Under the pieces are notes generated by a model. That model saw nothing but the letters and a program-made list of their open reading frames with translations, had not been told where the DNA came from and did no database searches. 64,000 bases of DNA from Rhizobacter sp. SG703. GTDB lineage: Bacteria > Pseudomonadota > Gammaproteobacteria > Burkholderiales > Burkholderiaceae_C. Positions 53,134 to 62,072 of the stretch are shown piece after piece. Numbering within the stretch: the first letter of the stretch is position 1; each line of letters starts with the position of its first letter. Both the position numbers and the translations under genes were made by a program. Where the stretch lies: contig NZ_JAAZQK010000019.1 in assembly GCF_012275445.1 (NCBI RefSeq), forward strand, positions 1-64,000, in the 5' to 3' direction.

Positions 53134-54066
53134 ATGGAACGACCCTACATCCTCCACCTGTTCACCCCCGGCCGGCAGGCCAGCCCGTTCGACGTCAACA
53201 TGGCCGCCGACGCCGGTTACCAGGTGATCGCGCCGTATTGCGAGGTCGACCTGGACGGCATCGCCGCGCTGACGCAGGACGCGATCTTCTCGCGCGGCCC
53301 GAAGGGCGTCGCACGCACCGGCCTGTTCATCGGCGGACGCAATGCGATGCTCGCGACCGACATGCTCGAGCGCGCGAAAGCGTCGATGGTCAAGCCCTTC
53401 GTCGTGTCGGTGATGGCCGACCCGAGCGGCGCCTACACCACAGCCGCGGCGATGGTCGCCTGCACCGAGGCCGCGCTGCAGAAGCACCAGGGCCACGGCC
53501 TCACCGGCCTGCGCGTGGTGGTGCTCGGCGGGCTCGGCCCGGTGGGCCGCATCGCCGGCGTGCTCGCGGCGCAGGCCGGCGCGCGGGTGTCGCTGTCCAG
53601 CCGCAGCGGCGCGGCCGCCGCCGAATCGGCCGCGCACGACACCGCGACGCGCTTCGGCGTCACGCTGCACGGCGTGTCGGGCGCCGACACCGCGGCGGTG
53701 CGCGCATCGCTCGCCGAGGCCGACGTGCTGCTGGCCTGCGCCGCGGCCGGCGTGCAGGTGGTGTCGGCCGACGACCTGCCGCACGCGCCGCGGCTCAAGG
53801 TCGCCGCCGATGTCAACGCGGTGCCGCCGGAAGGCATCGCCGGTGTCGGCGTGATGGACGACGGCAAGCCGCTGGCCGGCAGCGCGGCGGTCGGCATCGG
53901 CGCGCTCGCGATCGGCAACGTGAAGTACCAGACCCAGCACCGGCTGCTGGTGCAGATGCGCGAGTCCGACAAGAAGGCGCTGGTGCTCGGCTTTCCGGAG
54001 GCGTTCGCGACCGCGCGGGCGTTCCTCGCGGAGCGTGCGGCCGGCTCGGCCGCGTCATCCGCGTGA
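53134..54066 (+). CDS. mtdB: Methylene-tetrahydromethanopterin dehydrogenase
   Basis: A 310-residue NAD(P)-dependent enzyme oxidising methylene-H4MPT to methenyl-H4MPT. Marks: YILHLFTPGRQASPFDVNMAADAGYQVIAPYCEVD, FSRGPKGVARTGLFIGGRNAMLATDMLERAK, PFVVSVMADPSGAYTTAAAMVAC and the Rossmann loop VVVLGGLGPVGRIAGVLAAQAGARV. Length fits MtdB. It could be called MtdA by similarity, but the H4MPT context favours MtdB. Overlaps the ATP-grasp gene by 4 nt. Confidence 0.93.
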   Translation: MERPYILHLFTPGRQASPFDVNMAADAGYQVIAPYCEVDLDGIAALTQDAIFSRGPKGVARTGLFIGGRNAMLATDMLERAKASMVKPFVVSVMADPSGAYTTAAAMVACTEAALQKHQGHGLTGLRVVVLGGLGPVGRIAGVLAAQAGARVSLSSRSGAAAAESAAHDTATRFGVTLHGVSGADTAAVRASLAEADVLLACAAAGVQVVSADDLPHAPRLKVAADVNAVPPEGIAGVGVMDDGKPLAGSAAVGIGALAIGNVKYQTQHRLLVQMRESDKKALVLGFPEAFATARAFLAERAAGSAASSA

Positions 54067-55220
54067 GCGGCGCGATCGACGTGAAGGGCGTGATCGCCGT
54101 GGCCGCGCTGTCCGCCCGCCTGATGGCCGAAGCCGCGGTGCGCGACGGCTTCGACGTGGTCGCGCTCGACCTGTTCGGCGATGCCGACACCCGCGCCGCC
54201 GCGTCGCAGTGGATCGGCCTCGGCGAACCCGCGTCGCTCGAGATCGACGACGCGCTGACGCTTGCGGCACTGCGCGACCTCGCGCACCGCGGCGACGTGC
54301 GCGGCTGGATCGCCGGCAGCGGCTTCGAAGGCCGGCCGCGCCTGCTGGCCGAAGGCGCGCAGCTGCTGCCGCTGGTCGGCACCGCGGTGTCGGCGGTGTG
54401 CCGCGTGCGCGACCCGGCGCTTTTCTTCGACGTCCTCGCGTCGCACGGCATCCACCATCCGCCGGTGCGGCTCGGCGCCCTCGCCCGCACGCTGCCCGAC
54501 GACGGCACGCGCTGGCTGGTGAAGGACGCGCTCGGCTGCGGCGGCTGGCAGGTGCGCCCGGCGACGCCGGAGCAGCTGGCCGAGCTGCCGGCGCACCACT
54601 ACCTGCAGCAGCAGGCGCCGGGCGTGCCGATGTCGGCCACCTTCGTCGCGAACGGCCGGCAGGCGGTGATCCTCGGCTTCAACGAGCAGACGGTGCGCCG
54701 CTTCGGAACGCGCCCGTTCGTGTTCTGCGGCGTCGTCGGGCCGGTGCCGCTGGACGCACCGGCCGCGTCGCGCGTGCAGGCCGCCGTGCGCGCGCTGACC
54801 AGCGCCTTCGAGCTGCGCGGGCTGTGCAGCCTCGACTTCGTGCGCGACGGCGACGAGATCGCGGTGCTCGAGGTCAACCCGCGCCCGCCCGCCAGCCTGG
54901 CGCTGTACGGCGATGGCGTGATGGCGGCGCATGTGCAGGCCTGCCTGCACGGCGTGCTGCCGGCGCCGCCGGCGAAGCGCGAGCGGGTCGACGGCACCGA
55001 GATCGTGTTCGCGCGCCACGACGGGCAGGTCGATGCCGCGCTGGCACGGCGCCTCGCGGCCCGGGCCGACACGCACGACCACCCCCGCGCCGGCACGCGC
55101 TTCGCGGCCGGCGACCCGCTGTGCAGCCTGGCCGCGAGCGGCACCACCGCCGACGCCGTGCGCGCCGCATTGCACCAGGCCCGCGAGGCCTTGCTCGACA
55201 CCCTGGAGACACCGTCATGA
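54063..55220 (+). CDS. ATP-grasp protein of the H4MPT cluster
   Basis: A 385-residue ATP-grasp-type ligase: WLVKDALGCGGWQVRPATPEQ, HYLQQQAPGVPMSATFVANGRQAVILGFNEQ, FVFCGVVGPVPLDA and FVRDGDEIAVLEVNPRPPASLALYG (metal-binding Glu-Val-Asn-Pro). It starts with GTG 4 nt before the mtdB stop. Such proteins are conserved in bacterial H4MPT clusters and presumed to add a cofactor side-chain unit; the reaction is not established. It overlaps mch by 4 nt. Confidence 0.85.
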   Translation: MSGAIDVKGVIAVAALSARLMAEAAVRDGFDVVALDLFGDADTRAAASQWIGLGEPASLEIDDALTLAALRDLAHRGDVRGWIAGSGFEGRPRLLAEGAQLLPLVGTAVSAVCRVRDPALFFDVLASHGIHHPPVRLGALARTLPDDGTRWLVKDALGCGGWQVRPATPEQLAELPAHHYLQQQAPGVPMSATFVANGRQAVILGFNEQTVRRFGTRPFVFCGVVGPVPLDAPAASRVQAAVRALTSAFELRGLCSLDFVRDGDEIAVLEVNPRPPASLALYGDGVMAAHVQACLHGVLPAPPAKRERVDGTEIVFARHDGQVDAALARRLAARADTHDHPRAGTRFAAGDPLCSLAASGTTADAVRAALHQAREALLDTLETPS

Positions 55221-56194
55221 CCGAGCTCAGCGTCAACACGCGCGCGCGTCCGCTGGTCGAGCGCCTGATCGCCGACGCCGGCGCGCTGCAGCTCGCGGTG
55301 CGCCGCGACGACCGCGGCACCTGCATCGTCGACGCCGGCATCGAGGCGCGCGGCAGCATCGCCGCCGGCCTGCTGATCGGCGAGATCTGCATGGGCGGGC
55401 TGGGCCGCGTCCGCCTGCAGGCCGGCGAGCGGCATGGCTGGCCGACCTGGGTCGAGGTGCGCAGCTCGCAGCCGGTGCTGGCCTGCCTGGGCAGCCAGTA
55501 CGCCGGCTGGAGCCTGTCGGCGACGAAGGAAGAGACCGGCGGCAAGAAATTCTTCTCGCTGGGCTCGGGCCCGGCGCGCGCGCTGGCCGGCAAGGAAGAC
55601 CTGTTCGCCGAACTCGGCTACCGCGACCGCGCCGACTGCGGCGTGCTGGTGATGGAGGTCGATCGCCCGCCGCCGGCCGTGATCGTCGACAAGCTGCTGC
55701 ACGACTGCGCGCTGCAGCCCGACGGACTGACGATCGTGCTGACGCCGACCACCAGCCTCGCCGGCACGACGCAGATCGTCGCGCGCGTGCTGGAGACGGC
55801 CCTGCACAAGGCGCACACGCTGGGCTTTGCGCTCGAGCACGTCGTCGAAGGCGTGGCCAGCGCGCCGCTGCCGTCGCCGACACCCGATGGCGCGCAGGCG
55901 ATGGGCCGCACCAACGACGCGATCCTGTACGGCGGCCAGGTGCACCTGACGGTGCGCGGCGACGACGCGGCCGCGCGCGCGCTCGCGGAGCAGCTGCCGT
56001 CGACCCGCTCGCGCGACCACGGCCGCTCGTTCGCCGACCTCTTCAAGGAGGCCGGCTACGACTTCTACAAGATCGACCCCGGGCTCTTCGCGCCGGCGGA
56101 GGTGTGGGTCAGCAACCTCGACAGCGGCAACACCTGGCACAGCGGATCGCTGAACATGGCGCTGCTGCGGCAGCTGTGGCTGCAGGTGCCGTGA
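55217..56194 (+). CDS. mch: Methenyl-tetrahydromethanopterin cyclohydrolase
   Basis: A 325-residue enzyme converting methenyl-H4MPT to formyl-H4MPT. Marks: STR-like SVNTRARPLVERLIADAG, TCIVDAGIEARGSIAAGLLIGEICMGGLG, ACLGSQYAGWSLSATKE, KKFFSLGSGPARALAGKEDLF, VVEGVASAPLPSPTPDGAQAMGRTNDAILYGG and FKEAGYDFYKIDPGLFAPAEVWV. Length is family-normal. It overlaps the next gene by one base (TGATG). Confidence 0.96.
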   Translation: MTELSVNTRARPLVERLIADAGALQLAVRRDDRGTCIVDAGIEARGSIAAGLLIGEICMGGLGRVRLQAGERHGWPTWVEVRSSQPVLACLGSQYAGWSLSATKEETGGKKFFSLGSGPARALAGKEDLFAELGYRDRADCGVLVMEVDRPPPAVIVDKLLHDCALQPDGLTIVLTPTTSLAGTTQIVARVLETALHKAHTLGFALEHVVEGVASAPLPSPTPDGAQAMGRTNDAILYGGQVHLTVRGDDAAARALAEQLPSTRSRDHGRSFADLFKEAGYDFYKIDPGLFAPAEVWVSNLDSGNTWHSGSLNMALLRQLWLQVP

Positions 56195-57117
56195 TGCGGG
56201 TCGCGATCATGACCGACGAGGTCGGCTGGCACACCCGGCAGCTGCAGGCCGCATTGCGCGCGCGCGGCGCGGTCGGGCGCTGCATCGACCTGGCCGATTG
56301 CCACATCGACACCACGCTCGCCTGGCACGGCCTCGCGCTGCCGGGGTACGGCCGCGCGCTGCCCGATGCGGTGCTGGTGCGCGGGCTGGCCGGCGGCAGC
56401 TTCGAGCAGGTCACGAAGCGGCTCGGCGTGCTGCATGCGCTGCGAGAGCTCGGCGTGCCGGTCTACAACGATGCGCGGGCGATCGAGCGCAGCGTCGACA
56501 AGTCGATGACCAGCCTGCTGCTGCACGCGGCCGGCGTGCCGACGCCGCCCACCTGGGCCACCGAATCGCAGGCGCAGGCCCGGCGCATCGCGGTGCGCGA
56601 AGGCGCGACCGGGCATGCGCTGGTGCTGAAGCCGCTGTTCGGCTCGCAGGGCAAGGGGCTGCAGCTGGTCGGCGAGGTCGACGGCGTGCACCATGCGCTG
56701 CCGGCGCTCGACCGCGGCTTCGGCTCGCTCGCCTACCTGCAGCGCTTCGTGCCGGCGACCGCCGTGCCGGGCTTCGACTGGCGCGTGCTGGTGATCGGCG
56801 GCCACGCGATCGCCGCGATGCGCCGCGTCAGCATGCACTGGATCCACAACGTCGCGCAGGGCGCGCGCTGCGAAGCGGCCGAGCTGACGCCGGCCCTCGC
56901 GCAACTGGCCGAGCAGGCGGCGACGGCGCTCGACATGGACTACGCCGGCGTCGACCTGATCCCGTCGGCACAGGGCACGCAGGTGATCGAGGTCAACGGC
57001 GTCGCGGCCTGGCAGGGGCTGCAGCGCGTGACCGGCTTCAACATCGCGCGGGCCATCGTCGACGACCTGCTCGACCGCCGGTGCGCGGTGCAGCGCACGC
57101 TCGGCGACGCGGCGTGA
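56194..57117 (+). CDS. RimK-like ATP-grasp ligase of the H4MPT cluster
   Basis: A 307-residue RimK/MptN-type ATP-grasp ligase: VYNDARAIERSVDKSMTSLLLHAAGVPTPPTWATE, LVLKPLFGSQGKGLQLVGEV, YLQRFVPATAVPGFDWRVLVIGGHAIAAMRR and YAGVDLIPSAQGTQVIEVNGVAAWQGLQ. Homologues (M. extorquens Orf9 type) are needed for or linked to H4MPT synthesis, probably adding an amino-acid-like tail. It overlaps the CitG-like gene by 4 nt. Confidence 0.87.
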   Translation: MRVAIMTDEVGWHTRQLQAALRARGAVGRCIDLADCHIDTTLAWHGLALPGYGRALPDAVLVRGLAGGSFEQVTKRLGVLHALRELGVPVYNDARAIERSVDKSMTSLLLHAAGVPTPPTWATESQAQARRIAVREGATGHALVLKPLFGSQGKGLQLVGEVDGVHHALPALDRGFGSLAYLQRFVPATAVPGFDWRVLVIGGHAIAAMRRVSMHWIHNVAQGARCEAAELTPALAQLAEQAATALDMDYAGVDLIPSAQGTQVIEVNGVAAWQGLQRVTGFNIARAIVDDLLDRRCAVQRTLGDAA

Positions 57118-58004
57118 ACCGCGAGCTGCCAGCAGCGGTGGCGCGGGCGAAGGCCGCGTTCCTGTGCGCCTGCACGCTCGACGTCGCCGTGCGCAAGCCG
57201 GGCAACGTCAGCCTGCAGTCCGGCGGCCACCGCATGCGGGCGGCGATGTTCACCGACAGCGCGGCGGCCGCGGCCGGGCCGCTGTTCGCGCCGGGCGCAG
57301 GCGTCGGCGAGCGCATCGAAGCCGCGGTCGCGGCCAGCTGGTCGGTGGCGCACTGCAACACCAACCTCGGCATCCTGCTGCTGTGCGCGCCGGTCGCGGT
57401 GGCGGTGGAGCAGCGGCCCGACGCGGCGACGCCCGCGGCGTTGCAGCAGGCCATCGGCGAGGTGCTGAGTGGCCTGAGCCTCGCCGATGCCGAGCACGCC
57501 TACCGCGCGATCGCGCGCGCGAACCCGGGCGGCCTCGGCGACGCACCGGCCGAAGACGTGCGCGCGGCCCCGAGCATCGACCTGCGCGCCGCGATGGCCT
57601 TGTCGGCCGGGCACGACCTGATCGCGCGGCAGTACCGCGATGGCTATGCCGATGTGTTCGGCGTCGCGCTGCCGGCGCTGGGTCCGGGCTTTGCATGTCC
57701 GTCGGGGGCCGGTTGCGGCTCTCCGGATGCCGGCACCACGGCCGCGGTGCAGCGCCTCTACATCGCGCTGCTGGGCAGCTTTGCCGATTCACACATTGTT
57801 CGCAAACACGGCGACGCGGTGGCACAGACTGTCATGGCCGCGGCGCATGCGTGGCGCGGGGCCGAGGGCGTGGACGACGAGCCGGCCTGGGCGGCGTGGG
57901 ACGAATCGCTGAAGGCGCGGGGCATCAACCCCGGTACCAGCGCCGATTTGACGGTGGTCACGCTGATGATCGCCGGCCTCGCGCCGCGATGGCACGGAAC
58001 GTGA
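57114..58004 (+). CDS. CitG-like triphosphoribosyl-dephospho-CoA synthase homologue of the H4MPT cluster
   Basis: A 296-residue CitG/MdcB-fold protein: [75 protein letters not shown] and [22 protein letters not shown]. In H4MPT clusters this family (Orf7 type) is thought to act in cofactor synthesis, perhaps on a phosphoribosyl intermediate, not citrate lyase. It starts with GTG. fae follows after 76 bp. Confidence 0.87.
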   Translation: MNRELPAAVARAKAAFLCACTLDVAVRKPGNVSLQSGGHRMRAAMFTDSAAAAAGPLFAPGAGVGERIEAAVAASWSVAHCNTNLGILLLCAPVAVAVEQRPDAATPAALQQAIGEVLSGLSLADAEHAYRAIARANPGGLGDAPAEDVRAAPSIDLRAAMALSAGHDLIARQYRDGYADVFGVALPALGPGFACPSGAGCGSPDAGTTAAVQRLYIALLGSFADSHIVRKHGDAVAQTVMAAAHAWRGAEGVDDEPAWAAWDESLKARGINPGTSADLTVVTLMIAGLAPRWHGT

Positions 58005-58080
58005 TAACAGCGGTGGAACATTGGCGCGTCGCCAGTGTCGGGAACGTCCCCGGAAAACGCAAACAGGAGATGACACAGCC

Positions 58081-58590
58081 ATGGCCAAGATCGATCGCAT
58101 GATGGTCGGTGAGTCGCTCGTCGGTGACGGCAATGAAGTTGCCCACATCGACCTGCTCATCGGACCGCGTGGCAGCCCCGCGGAGAGCGCGTTCGCCAAC
58201 GCACTGACCAACAACAAGGACGGTTTCACGTCGCTGCTCGCCGTGGTGGCGCCGAACCTGCTGACCAAGCCGGCGACGGTGATGTTCAACAAGGTCACCA
58301 TCAAGGGCGCGAAGCAGGCGGTGCAGATGTTCGGGCCGGCGCAGCGCGGCGTCGCGATGGCGGTGGCGGACTGTGTCGAGGACGGCACCATCCCGATGGC
58401 GGAAGCGGACAACCTGTTCGTCTGCGTCGGCGTCTTCATCCACTGGCTGGCCGAAGACGACAAGAAGATCCAGGACTACAACTACCGCGCGGTCAAGGAG
58501 TCGATCAAGCGCGCGGTGGCCGGCTCGCCGACGGCGTCGGAAGTTGTCGCGAAGAAGGGGTCGAGCGCGCACCCGTTCGCGGCGGCTTGA
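58081..58590 (+). CDS. fae: Formaldehyde-activating enzyme
   Basis: A 169-residue enzyme that condenses formaldehyde with H4MPT to methylene-H4MPT. Marks: [25 protein letters not shown] with the catalytic His22, [63 protein letters not shown] and [28 protein letters not shown]. An AGGAG site lies 10-14 bp upstream of the ATG. The first C1 enzyme after XoxF. Confidence 0.97.
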   Translation: MAKIDRMMVGESLVGDGNEVAHIDLLIGPRGSPAESAFANALTNNKDGFTSLLAVVAPNLLTKPATVMFNKVTIKGAKQAVQMFGPAQRGVAMAVADCVEDGTIPMAEADNLFVCVGVFIHWLAEDDKKIQDYNYRAVKESIKRAVAGSPTASEVVAKKGSSAHPFAAA

Positions 58591-58603
58591 ACGAGCCTTT
58601 GCC

Positions 58604-58710
58604 CGGACAAGACCCGTTCGGGCTGAGGTCATCCCCGTTCGGGCTGAGCCTGCCGAAGCCTTGGTGCAATGCGAACAGGCCCTTCGACAGGCTCATGGCG
58701 AACGGGGCAG
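58604..58710. repeat. Dispersed palindromic repeats after fae
   Basis: Three degenerate copies of CCGTTCGGGCTGAG...CTGCCGAAG, or its complement CCTTCGACAGGCTCA-GGCGAACGGG, between the convergent fae and folB-like genes. They may serve as a bidirectional transcription end. Confidence 0.8.
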
Positions 58711-58754
58711 TGAGGCGATGAGGTCAGCTCCGTGCGAACGGGTTGCAGGAGTGC

Positions 58755-59237
58755 TCAGCGAGAGGTCTCACCCGGCACCAGCCCCGACCCAAGCAACTGC
58801 ACGACGGTGGCCGAGCGGCCGATCGTCGTCGACGGGCCCGCGACGCGTTCGATCTGCACGCCGACCGCGGCCACATCGGCGAACTTGTGCGGCTTGACGA
58901 CCTTCACGCGGACCCAGCTCGCGCCGAACTCGCCGAGCAGGATGTCGGCGATGGTCTCGGCCAATGCCTCCAGCAGCTTCAGCCGGTGCTCGGCCAGCAG
59001 CCGCAGCAGGCGTTCGCGCACGACGCTGTAGTCGATGGTGTCGCCGATGCGGTCGGTGTCGCAGGCACGGGCCCGCGGCACGCCGGCATGCACGTCGATC
59101 ACCAGCGGCTGCGGCGCATGGAATTCCGATTCGTGGATGCCGATGACCGTTTCGCCGGTGAGGCCTTCGATGAAGATCAGGTCGAGCGGGAGCGGCGCGT
59201 CTTGCGCGGGGTTCGGGCTGCGGCTGGCGTGGGTCAT
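58755..59237 (-). CDS. folB: Dihydroneopterin aldolase-like protein (FolB family)
   Basis: A 160-residue FolB-fold protein: DLIFIEGLTGETVIGIHESEFHAPQPLVIDVHAGVPRA, DRIGDTIDYSVVRERLLRLLAEHRLKLLEALAETIADILL and RVKVVKPHKFADVAAVGVQIER. The catalytic Glu of GIHESE and the KPHKF segment are present. It has about 40 more residues than housekeeping FolB, and its place beside fae suggests a pterin step for H4MPT. The ATG at 59235-59237 with GGAGA is chosen over a TTG seven codons upstream. Confidence 0.85.
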   Translation of the reverse strand: MTHASRSPNPAQDAPLPLDLIFIEGLTGETVIGIHESEFHAPQPLVIDVHAGVPRARACDTDRIGDTIDYSVVRERLLRLLAEHRLKLLEALAETIADILLGEFGASWVRVKVVKPHKFADVAAVGVQIERVAGPSTTIGRSATVVQLLGSGLVPGETSR

Positions 59238-59267
59238 CGTGTCTCCAGGAGTGTTCAAGAATGGGAC

Positions 59268-59332
59268 AGCAGGCTCTTGCGTGGCCGGCCGAACGGGCTG
59301 GTCGCAATAACCAGGCCACGCGAGAGACTGCT
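59268..59332. promoter_or_regulatory. Long inverted repeat upstream of the sigma-54 activator gene
   Basis: GCAGGCTCTTGCGTGGCC (59269-59286) and GGCCACGCGAGAGACTGC (59314-59331) form imperfect 18-bp arms around 27 bp. They lie between folB and the divergent activator gene. A site of this size fits binding by a Fis-type HTH dimer, so autoregulation is plausible. Confidence 0.5.
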
Positions 59333-59401
59333 CGTTTCACCGGGTAGGCAGGACCCGGCATCGCACCAGAATCAGGATCCTGCGGTCCCAGGGGGAAACA
59401 C

Positions 59402-61474
59402 ATGACGCTGGTCTTGCGAACAGGCGACGATCGCCACGCCGAACATGTGATGGACGTGGTGCGCAGCGGCGTGCACGAATCGGCGAGCGACGTGGTGACG
59501 CAGTCGTGGAGCCGCTGCCTCAACGAATACCGGCTCCACCCCGACAAGGCGCGCGAGCCGGCGGTGATCAGCCGCGCCGCGCTCGAGGAGCGGCGCGAGC
59601 GCCAGGCTGACGTGATCGACTGCGCGCGCTACGAGATGACCACGCTGTACCAGCAACTCGCCGATGCGGATTCGGCGGTGGTGCTGACCGACATCGACGG
59701 CGTGATCGTGCACATGGTCAGCTCCACCGAGTTCGCCGCCGAGATGGGGCCCCTCGGGCTGCGCCCCGGCGGCATGTGGAGCGAGACCGAGGCCGGCACC
59801 AACGGCATGGGCACTTGCCTGGCGGCCGCGGCGCCAATCTCGGTGCGCCGCGAAGACCACTTCTTCACGCACTTCACGCAGCTCACCTGCTCGGCGGTGC
59901 CGGTGTTCGACCCGTCGGGCCACATCGCCGCGGTGCTCGACGTCAGCAGCCGCTCCAGCATGATGCAGCAGCACCTGCTGGTGCTGCTGGGCATGACGGC
60001 GCGGATGATCGAGAACCGGCTGATCGACCGGCGCTTCCGCAACGCGCACCCGCTGCACTTCCACAGCCGGCCGGAGTTCGTCTACACGCTGCACGAGGGC
60101 AAGCTCGCGGTCGGCGACGACGGACGCATCCTCGCGGCCAACCGCAGCGCGCTGTTCCAGCTCGGGCTGCAGTCGGTCGACGAGATCCGCTCGCGCCACA
60201 TCGAGGACCTGTTCCAGACCTCGCTCGAAGACATGCTGAGGCGCAGCACGCAGTCGTCGTTCCACCCGATCGTGACCTTCCGCGCGAATGCGGCGCTGCG
60301 CTTCTTCGCGGTCGCGCGGCGGCCGGCAACCGAATCGGACCTGCCTTCGCCGACGCCGTCATCGGCTGTCGCCACGCTGCCGACGACGACCGTGCCGCGC
60401 CTTGCGCCGCGCACGCCGCTGCCGCGACCTGCCACGCAAGTGCCGACCTTCAAGGACGCGCGGCTGGCGGCCCACTTCGAGACCGCGCGCCGCGTGATCG
60501 CGCGGCAGACGCCGGTGCTGCTGTGCGGCGAGACCGGTGCCGGCAAGGAGGTGTTCGCACGCGCGGTGCACGACGCCAGCCCGCATGCCGGCGGCGCGTT
60601 CGTCGCGATCAACTGCGCGAGCCTTCCGGAGACGCTGATCGAGTCCGAACTGTTCGGCTACCGCGCTGGCGCGTTCACCGGCGCGCAGCGCACCGGTCGG
60701 CGCGGCAAGATCCTGCAGGCCGACGGCGGCACGCTGTTCCTCGACGAGATCGCCGACATGCCGCTCGACCTGCAAGCCCGCTTGCTGCGCGTGCTCGACG
60801 AGCGCCAGGTGACGCCGCTGGGCACCGAGGAGACGCATGCGGTGGACTTCCAGCTGATCAGCGCCAGCCACCAGCGCCTGCCGGAGCTGGTGCGCGAAGG
60901 CCGCTTCCGCGAAGACCTGTACTACCGGCTGTCGGGCATCGAGCTGCTGCTGCCGGCGCTGCGCGAACGCAGCGACCGGCGTGAGCTGATCCGCGGCGTG
61001 CTCGAAGCCGAAGGCGGCCGCGGCAGCACGCTGAGCGCCGAGGCCGAACGCATGCTGATGGACTACGCCTGGCCCGGCAACATCCGCCAGCTGCGCCATG
61101 TGCTGCGCACCGCGGCGGCGCTGGCCGACGGCGACACCATCGCCAGCGTGCACCTGCCGTCGCTGCAGGACAGCGCCGCGGTGGCACCCACCATGCATGC
61201 GGCCGTGAGCACCGCGCCGCTCGCATTGACGTCGCACGTGGCAACGATGCCGGCCGTGCCGCCGGCGGGACCGGCCACGCATGCGGCCGCCGACCACCCG
61301 CCACCGCCTTTCAAACTGAACCCGATCCAGGCGAACGAACGGCAGGTGCTGCTGCAGATGCTGGAGCAGCACCGCTGGAACGTGAGCAATGTCGCCAAGG
61401 TGCTCGATGTCAGCCGCAACACCCTTTATCGCAAGCTCCACAAGCTCCATATCGAGATCTCGCACCCCGAGTGA
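59402..61474 (+). CDS. Sigma-54-dependent transcriptional activator (AcoR-like)
   Basis: A 690-residue activator. The N-terminal GAF region (about 55-200: [70 protein letters not shown]) is AcoR-like. It continues with a PAS-like segment ([19 protein letters not shown]) and an AAA+ domain with Walker [15 protein letters not shown], the sigma-54 contact loop [14 protein letters not shown], Walker [18 protein letters not shown] and [15 protein letters not shown] Fis helix-turn-helix ends the protein ([26 protein letters not shown]). It is a probable regulator of C1 or alcohol metabolism. The effector is unknown. Confidence 0.93.
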   Translation: MTLVLRTGDDRHAEHVMDVVRSGVHESASDVVTQSWSRCLNEYRLHPDKAREPAVISRAALEERRERQADVIDCARYEMTTLYQQLADADSAVVLTDIDGVIVHMVSSTEFAAEMGPLGLRPGGMWSETEAGTNGMGTCLAAAAPISVRREDHFFTHFTQLTCSAVPVFDPSGHIAAVLDVSSRSSMMQQHLLVLLGMTARMIENRLIDRRFRNAHPLHFHSRPEFVYTLHEGKLAVGDDGRILAANRSALFQLGLQSVDEIRSRHIEDLFQTSLEDMLRRSTQSSFHPIVTFRANAALRFFAVARRPATESDLPSPTPSSAVATLPTTTVPRLAPRTPLPRPATQVPTFKDARLAAHFETARRVIARQTPVLLCGETGAGKEVFARAVHDASPHAGGAFVAINCASLPETLIESELFGYRAGAFTGAQRTGRRGKILQADGGTLFLDEIADMPLDLQARLLRVLDERQVTPLGTEETHAVDFQLISASHQRLPELVREGRFREDLYYRLSGIELLLPALRERSDRRELIRGVLEAEGGRGSTLSAEAERMLMDYAWPGNIRQLRHVLRTAAALADGDTIASVHLPSLQDSAAVAPTMHAAVSTAPLALTSHVATMPAVPPAGPATHAAADHPPPPFKLNPIQANERQVLLQMLEQHRWNVSNVAKVLDVSRNTLYRKLHKLHIEISHPE

Positions 61475-62072
61475 TGCGCTGCCGCACGACGACGACGATG
61501 CGGCGCCTGTCGACGCGCCACCGCGCTCGCGATTTGCGTGGTGCATCACCGGCTCGGGCCACGGCCTGGACGAATCGATCGCGCTGGCCGCGCGGCTGCC
61601 GGGCTGCGACCTGTTCCTGTCGGCCGCCGGCGAAGAGGTGCTGTCGATCTACAAGATGCCGCTGGACGAGCTGAAACAGCGCTTCAGGATCTTCAGGGAC
61701 AAGACCGCGAGCGGCGTGCCGGTGGGCATGCTGTACGACGACGTGTACCACACGGTGGTGCTGGCGCCGGCCACCAGCAACACCGTGGCGAAGTGCGCGT
61801 TCGGCTTCAGCGACACGCTGCCGACCAACATGTTCGCGCAGGCCGGCAAGCTCGGGATACCGGGCATCGTGTTTGCATGCGACACCGAACCGGTGGTGGT
61901 GACGAAGTCGCCGCACGACTGGGTGACGCTGCGGCCGCGGCGCATCGAACTGGACAACGTGGACCGTCTTCGCAACATCGACTTCTGCCATGTGGTGTGC
62001 TCCCCTGCCGAACTGGAGGCCGCGCTCGATGCGCGGTTGAAGGAGCTCACGCTCGCATGGACAAGCCGCTAG
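61389..62072 (+). CDS. dmrB: Flavoprotein, probable dihydromethanopterin reductase (DmrB/AfpA-like)
   Basis: Up to 227 residues. The flavoprotein core starts at [38 protein letters not shown]. It continues with [53 protein letters not shown] and [19 protein letters not shown]. This is the archaeal-type FMN flavoprotein family that includes bacterial DmrB, which reduces dihydromethanopterin to H4MPT. All in-frame ATGs (61389, 61407) lie inside the preceding activator gene, giving a 68-86 nt out-of-frame overlap. It overlaps the next gene by 16 nt. Confidence 0.85.
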   Translation: MSPRCSMSAATPFIASSTSSISRSRTPSDALPHDDDDAAPVDAPPRSRFAWCITGSGHGLDESIALAARLPGCDLFLSAAGEEVLSIYKMPLDELKQRFRIFRDKTASGVPVGMLYDDVYHTVVLAPATSNTVAKCAFGFSDTLPTNMFAQAGKLGIPGIVFACDTEPVVVTKSPHDWVTLRPRRIELDNVDRLRNIDFCHVVCSPAELEAALDARLKELTLAWTSR

